Origin: Methanosphaera sp.
GTDB lineage: Archaea > Methanobacteriota > Methanobacteria > Methanobacteriales > Methanobacteriaceae
Direction of reading: 5' to 3'
DNA length: 8,656 bases
NCBI GenBank assembly: GCA_021199865.1
Contig: JAJQHG010000133.1
Span: 1 to 8,656 of the forward strand
Shown here: piece after piece, positions 6,318-8,656 of the stretch
How the letters are laid out: each line of letters opens with the position of its first letter
Numbering within the stretch: position 1 is the stretch's first letter
Translations under genes and position numbers: made by a program
The notes under the pieces: generated by a model
Told to the model about the DNA's origin: nothing
The model's input: the letters and a program-made list of their open reading frames with translations, nothing else
Databases searched by the model: none

Positions 6318-7462
6318 AAGTTCTTCAATCTCCTTACACCAATAGTTGGTACTAATTTAAATATTATTCCGGACTTAATTAATTCCTTTATAAGTTCTGT
6401 CTGACTATCCATGTCACCATACCTGGATATTATCTTATTAACATCATATTTTATTAGTTGTTCAAACATGTAGTCATAATCATCCTCTGTTAGCTCAGTT
6501 AATATCTTGATAACATTCTGCTGAGTTTTAAACTCTGAGTCATACTTCTTATGATATTCTTTCTCATAGTCTAATAAGTGATTATTATCACCATCAATAA
6601 GCATCTTCATAGAATGTTTTGCTGCAATCATACAACAATTAAATCCTACTATTAATCCTCCACCTGTTGTTGGCTTTATCTGACTTGCAGAGTCACCTAG
6701 TAGGATAGTATTATTCTCCACAATTCGCTTATCCTTACTATACTTTGGTATTGTTCCATAATGCTTCTCTAGTATTGTTTCATCAGAACATATATAACTA
6801 GATAGTATCTGGTTTGCCTCCTGGAATGATAGATCTGTAAATAGGCCAAGCCTAGTCTTTGTTGGACTAACAGGTATTCTCCAGATAAATCCAGGTAAGA
6901 TTCTTGTATCAACTTTTACATCAACAAATCTAATATCTTGTAGTGGTACATTAAGGGTATACTGTACACCAAGATATGATTCATCATGTAGTTCTGGATT
7001 CATTTTCCTGGCTATAGGACTTCCTGGACCTTGTGCTACTGCAATAATTTTAGAGGAGTATGTGTCTCTTCCTACCTTAATAGTTGTGTTTGTAGTATCT
7101 ATGTTAGAGACATTGCTAGAGAAGTGTACATCTACTCCAGCATCTATTGCTCTATCTATTAAGTACTTATCATATAATACTCTATCTAGTGCATATGCTA
7201 CAGGTTTTGATTTATTTACCCTGATAGATGTGTTGTTAGGTGAGAATAAGTTTGCTCCATATATATAGTTATAAATATAGTCTTCAGGTAAGTTTTCTGT
7301 CTGATCTATATTTGTTGATACTAGACCAGCACATTGTAATGGTTCACCTACCCTATTTTTTATTTCAAATAAACCTACATTATAGCCCTGCTTAGCCATA
7401 TTATAGGCATATGTAGAACCTATTGGTCCACCACCTACTACTATTACATCATAATCTATCAT
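6302..7462 (-). CDS. Geranylgeranyl reductase family FAD-dependent oxidoreductase
   Basis: A 386-residue flavoprotein of the archaeal geranylgeranyl reductase (GGR) family. It starts with the FAD Rossmann loop DVIVVGGGPIGSTYA (5-19); EPLQCAGLVS (40-49) is the family's P-x-x-C-x-G segment near the flavin, with Cys44. The second FAD signature ILLGDSASQIKPTTGGGL is at 253-270. GFIWRIPVSPTKTRLGLF (191-208) corresponds to the family's Y-x-W-x-F-P...G-x-G substrate-side motif, but with Phe for Tyr, Ile for Phe, and Phe at the final Gly. Family role: saturating the isoprenoid chains of archaeal membrane lipids (digeranylgeranylglyceryl phosphate to archaeol precursors). Methanogens often carry several paralogues, so this could be a lipid GGR or a relative acting on another polyprenyl or quinone-like substrate. 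It is complete. The ATG at 7462 is preceded by GGTGG (7467-7471). It lies 27 bp after the membrane-protein gene and overlaps the methyltransferase gene, so it is the second gene of the operon. Confidence 0.87.
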   Translation of the reverse strand: MIDYDVIVVGGGPIGSTYAYNMAKQGYNVGLFEIKNRVGEPLQCAGLVSTNIDQTENLPEDYIYNYIYGANLFSPNNTSIRVNKSKPVAYALDRVLYDKYLIDRAIDAGVDVHFSSNVSNIDTTNTTIKVGRDTYSSKIIAVAQGPGSPIARKMNPELHDESYLGVQYTLNVPLQDIRFVDVKVDTRILPGFIWRIPVSPTKTRLGLFTDLSFQEANQILSSYICSDETILEKHYGTIPKYSKDKRIVENNTILLGDSASQIKPTTGGGLIVGFNCCMIAAKHSMKMLIDGDNNHLLDYEKEYHKKYDSEFKTQQNVIKILTELTEDDYDYMFEQLIKYDVNKIISRYGDMDSQTELIKELIKSGIIFKLVPTIGVRRLKNLWKSQ

Positions 7463-7489
7463 TTTGCCACCAAATACTATTATTTTATC

Positions 7490-8605
7490 TTATTTACGTG
7501 TCTTCTTAAACATTTGTTGATGCTTCTCTATAATCTCCTCTTCATCAACTCTTGATTTTTGAGACTGTGATTTACTATTATCCCATCTATTCTTTAACTG
7601 TTTATACCTAGAATCATTATCCTGGTATTCTTCATCACTATATTCTGTATCATATTCTTGTTGATTAGATCTCTGTTGATTAGATCTCTGTTGATTAGAC
7701 CTTTGTTGGTTATATTGTTGTTGATTAGATCTTTGTTGGTTATATTGTCCCTGATTAGATCTTTGTTGATTAGATCTCTGGGGGTTATATTGTTGTCTTT
7801 GTTGCCTGTTATTCTGGTTTTGATATTGTCCCTGATACTGATTATTATTAGGAGGATAATTATCATAGTATCTCTTATCACCATACTGGTTCTGGGATCT
7901 TCTATTATTATCATAGTTATTATCATATCCATAGTCTGGATTCTGGTATTGTTGATTATAGTTAGGATTCCTGTACTGCTGGTTTGGATTATATCCCTGC
8001 TGTTGATTATAATTAGGATTGTATCCTATTTGTCTTGAGTATTCATAGTTATCAATACTGTCTAATATAATCTTTTCAACCTCTTTAGGGTGAGGAACAT
8101 CATATAATATGGTTTCTGAGTTATCATGACCACCATAAAGTATAATGTCTCCAGCACCAAGTAAACGTTCTAGTATTGACTGTGAAACCTCCATATCACC
8201 AATTTTATGGTAGGGCATTGTAATATTCTCTTTATGGAAGAATCCCCTCTCAATAATAACCTTGGAATCTGTTAGAGTATATTTTGTAGCTCTACAGTCT
8301 AATACATCAATAATTATTCTGATAACTACTAGGAGTATAACTAATAAGTATACTAACTCCAAGATAAAAGTAAGATTTGAAATATTAAAGTCAAATGTTG
8401 TCATAAGATTTTCTTGGAGACTTGCAAATAAGGCTATTACAGATGCAAAAAAGAAGACCAATAAGAACAACACAATAATCTTTGCAATAAAGTTATCCGC
8501 ATATAACAAGATATTAGGACTACATTCGAGTAGAACTTGTTCACAAGGTCTTCGGGAATTATTAGGCTGTGAATTGTTATTCCTGTTATGATTTGATTTA
8601 GGCAT
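7490..8605 (-). CDS. Two-helix membrane protein with bPH2 (DUF304) domain and Asn/Gln-rich repeat tail
   Basis: A 371-residue protein from the chosen ATG. Residues 1-20 are polar and Asn-rich. EQVLLECSPN (22-31) is the usual lead-in of bacterial-PH membrane proteins, followed by two hydrophobic helices at about 40-62 and 79-101. The bPH2 domain occupies about 105-184, including ATKYTLTDSKVIIERGFF (106-123) and a conserved L-G-A-G-D-I turn (149-154). After it comes a low-complexity tail of about 150 residues rich in Asn, Gln, Tyr and Arg: first N-P-N-Y-N-Q-Q-type repeats, then a pentapeptide array of QRSNQ and QYNQ units (about 273-317). A charged segment ends in EEIIEKHQQMFKKTRK. Function is unknown; related YdbS/YdbT-type proteins are membrane proteins of unclear role. 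The start is set by AAGGAG at 8617-8622; the in-frame GTG at 8615-8617 overlaps that site and is rejected. First gene of the five-gene operon. Confidence 0.83.
   Translation of the reverse strand: MPKSNHNRNNNSQPNNSRRPCEQVLLECSPNILLYADNFIAKIIVLFLLVFFFASVIALFASLQENLMTTFDFNISNLTFILELVYLLVILLVVIRIIIDVLDCRATKYTLTDSKVIIERGFFHKENITMPYHKIGDMEVSQSILERLLGAGDIILYGGHDNSETILYDVPHPKEVEKIILDSIDNYEYSRQIGYNPNYNQQQGYNPNQQYRNPNYNQQYQNPDYGYDNNYDNNRRSQNQYGDKRYYDNYPPNNNQYQGQYQNQNNRQQRQQYNPQRSNQQRSNQGQYNQQRSNQQQYNQQRSNQQRSNQQRSNQQEYDTEYSDEEYQDNDSRYKQLKNRWDNSKSQSQKSRVDEEEIIEKHQQMFKKTRK
7661..7795 (-). repeat. Nine tandem 15-bp repeats coding Gln/Asn-rich pentapeptides
   Basis: Nine in-frame 15-bp units run without a gap. 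In plus-strand orientation the commonest unit is TTGATTAGATCTCTG (exact at 7661-7675, 7676-7690 and 7766-7780), with variants such as TTGATTAGATCTTTG and a second type TTGGTTATATTGTTG. On the coding strand they give QRSNQ (six units) interspersed with QYNQ- or QYNP-type units (three). Length in multiples of three keeps the frame if units are gained or lost, so copy number is likely to vary between strains. Confidence 0.9.
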
Positions 8606-8616
8606 CCTATAACTCA

Positions 8617-8622
8617 CTCCTT
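8617..8622 (-). promoter_or_regulatory. Shine-Dalgarno site that decides the start of the PH-domain gene
   Basis: AAGGAG on the minus strand, continuing as AAGGAGTGAG, lies 11 bases before the ATG at 8603-8605. The candidate GTG at 8615-8617 shares its first base with the last G of this site, so it has no upstream spacing and is very unlikely to be used. Confidence 0.65.
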
Positions 8623-8640
8623 AAAGTTTATCTAAATATG

Positions 8641-8652
8641 TTAAATATATAT
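8641..8652 (-). promoter_or_regulatory. Candidate TATA box of the five-gene minus-strand operon
   Basis: ATATATATTTAA on the minus strand is centred about 42 bp upstream of the PH-domain ATG. A start site about 25 bp downstream of its centre would fall just before the AAGGAG site, giving a short leader. The BRE would lie at or beyond the window edge. No other promoter candidate stands out before the downstream genes, whose gaps are at most 27 bp. Confidence 0.45.
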
Positions 8653-8656
8653 GTTA

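Noticed and set aside
7661..7795. CRISPR-like array.
   Set aside because: Repeats are contiguous 15-bp units with no spacers and lie in frame inside a coding sequence.
7594..7932. Minus-strand open frame of 112 codons in another frame of the repeat tail, rich in Ile/Asn/Asp.
   Set aside because: It lies wholly within the PH-domain gene in a shifted frame. The tandem repeats keep all frames open, so its length carries no weight.
7658..8038. Plus-strand open frame of 126 codons coding a very hydrophobic Leu/Ile-rich product antisense to the repeat tail.
   Set aside because: It is the complement of Asn and Gln codons (AAT and CAA become ATT and TTG), so its hydrophobicity is an artefact of the repeat. 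There is no ribosome binding site and the minus-strand gene is clearly real.
8262..8591. Plus-strand open frame of 109 codons opposite the membrane helices.
   Set aside because: It is antisense to the helix and bPH2-coding part, and the product matches no family.
8615..8617. GTG as start of the PH-domain gene.
   Set aside because: It overlaps the AAGGAG site; the ATG at 8605 has usable spacing.

Overview
The window looks like chromosomal DNA of a very AT-rich methanogenic archaeon of the order Methanobacteriales, most likely Methanosphaera or a close relative. The evidence is the set of archaeal genes (an Nre-family repair protein, the KEOPS subunit Cgi121, an archaeal THUMP-type tRNA G10 methyltransferase, a geranylgeranyl-reductase-family flavoprotein and a methanogen-type citramalate synthase), Asn/Ile/Lys-rich proteins, TATA-like rather than bacterial promoter sequences, and Shine-Dalgarno sites of the AGGAGGTGAT type. 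The genus is inferred from composition and gene content; I could not search a database. Eight genes are supported and they fill nearly the whole window.

Left part (1-1036): an AT-rich flank carries a 7+7 inverted repeat and a 12-base T tract (read on the minus strand) that probably terminates a minus-strand gene for a divergent pyrroline-5-carboxylate-reductase-like oxidoreductase. Its 5' end faces an intergenic region of about 108 bp shared with the divergent plus-strand genes.

Plus-strand pair (1037-3213): an Nre-family DNA repair protein ending in a textbook PCNA-interacting (PIP) motif is followed at once by an uncharacterised fold-type-I PLP enzyme. The second gene most likely starts at a TTG whose ribosome binding site overlaps the nre stop codon, so the two should be translated from one message.

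Minus-strand operon (8605 down to 3228): five tightly packed genes read from the right end in this order: a two-helix membrane protein with a bacterial-PH (bPH2/DUF304) domain and a long Asn/Gln-rich tail; a geranylgeranyl-reductase-family flavoprotein (archaeal lipid saturation); tRNA (guanine-10-N2) methyltransferase; (R)-citramalate synthase (isoleucine pathway); and Cgi121 of the KEOPS tRNA t6A complex. Gaps are 27, -16, 8 and 4 nt, and several ribosome binding sites lie in the preceding gene. A TATA-like element just upstream of 8605 is the only clear promoter candidate. The operon thus mixes membrane or lipid, tRNA modification and amino-acid genes. It converges on the nre/PLP pair with only 14 bp between stop codons.

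No RNA gene, CRISPR array, insertion sequence or phage gene was seen. The most unusual items are the 15-bp tandem repeat array coding the Gln/Asn-rich pentapeptide tail, the unassigned PLP enzyme coupled to nre, and the reductase-like protein that lacks the usual ProC signature residues.
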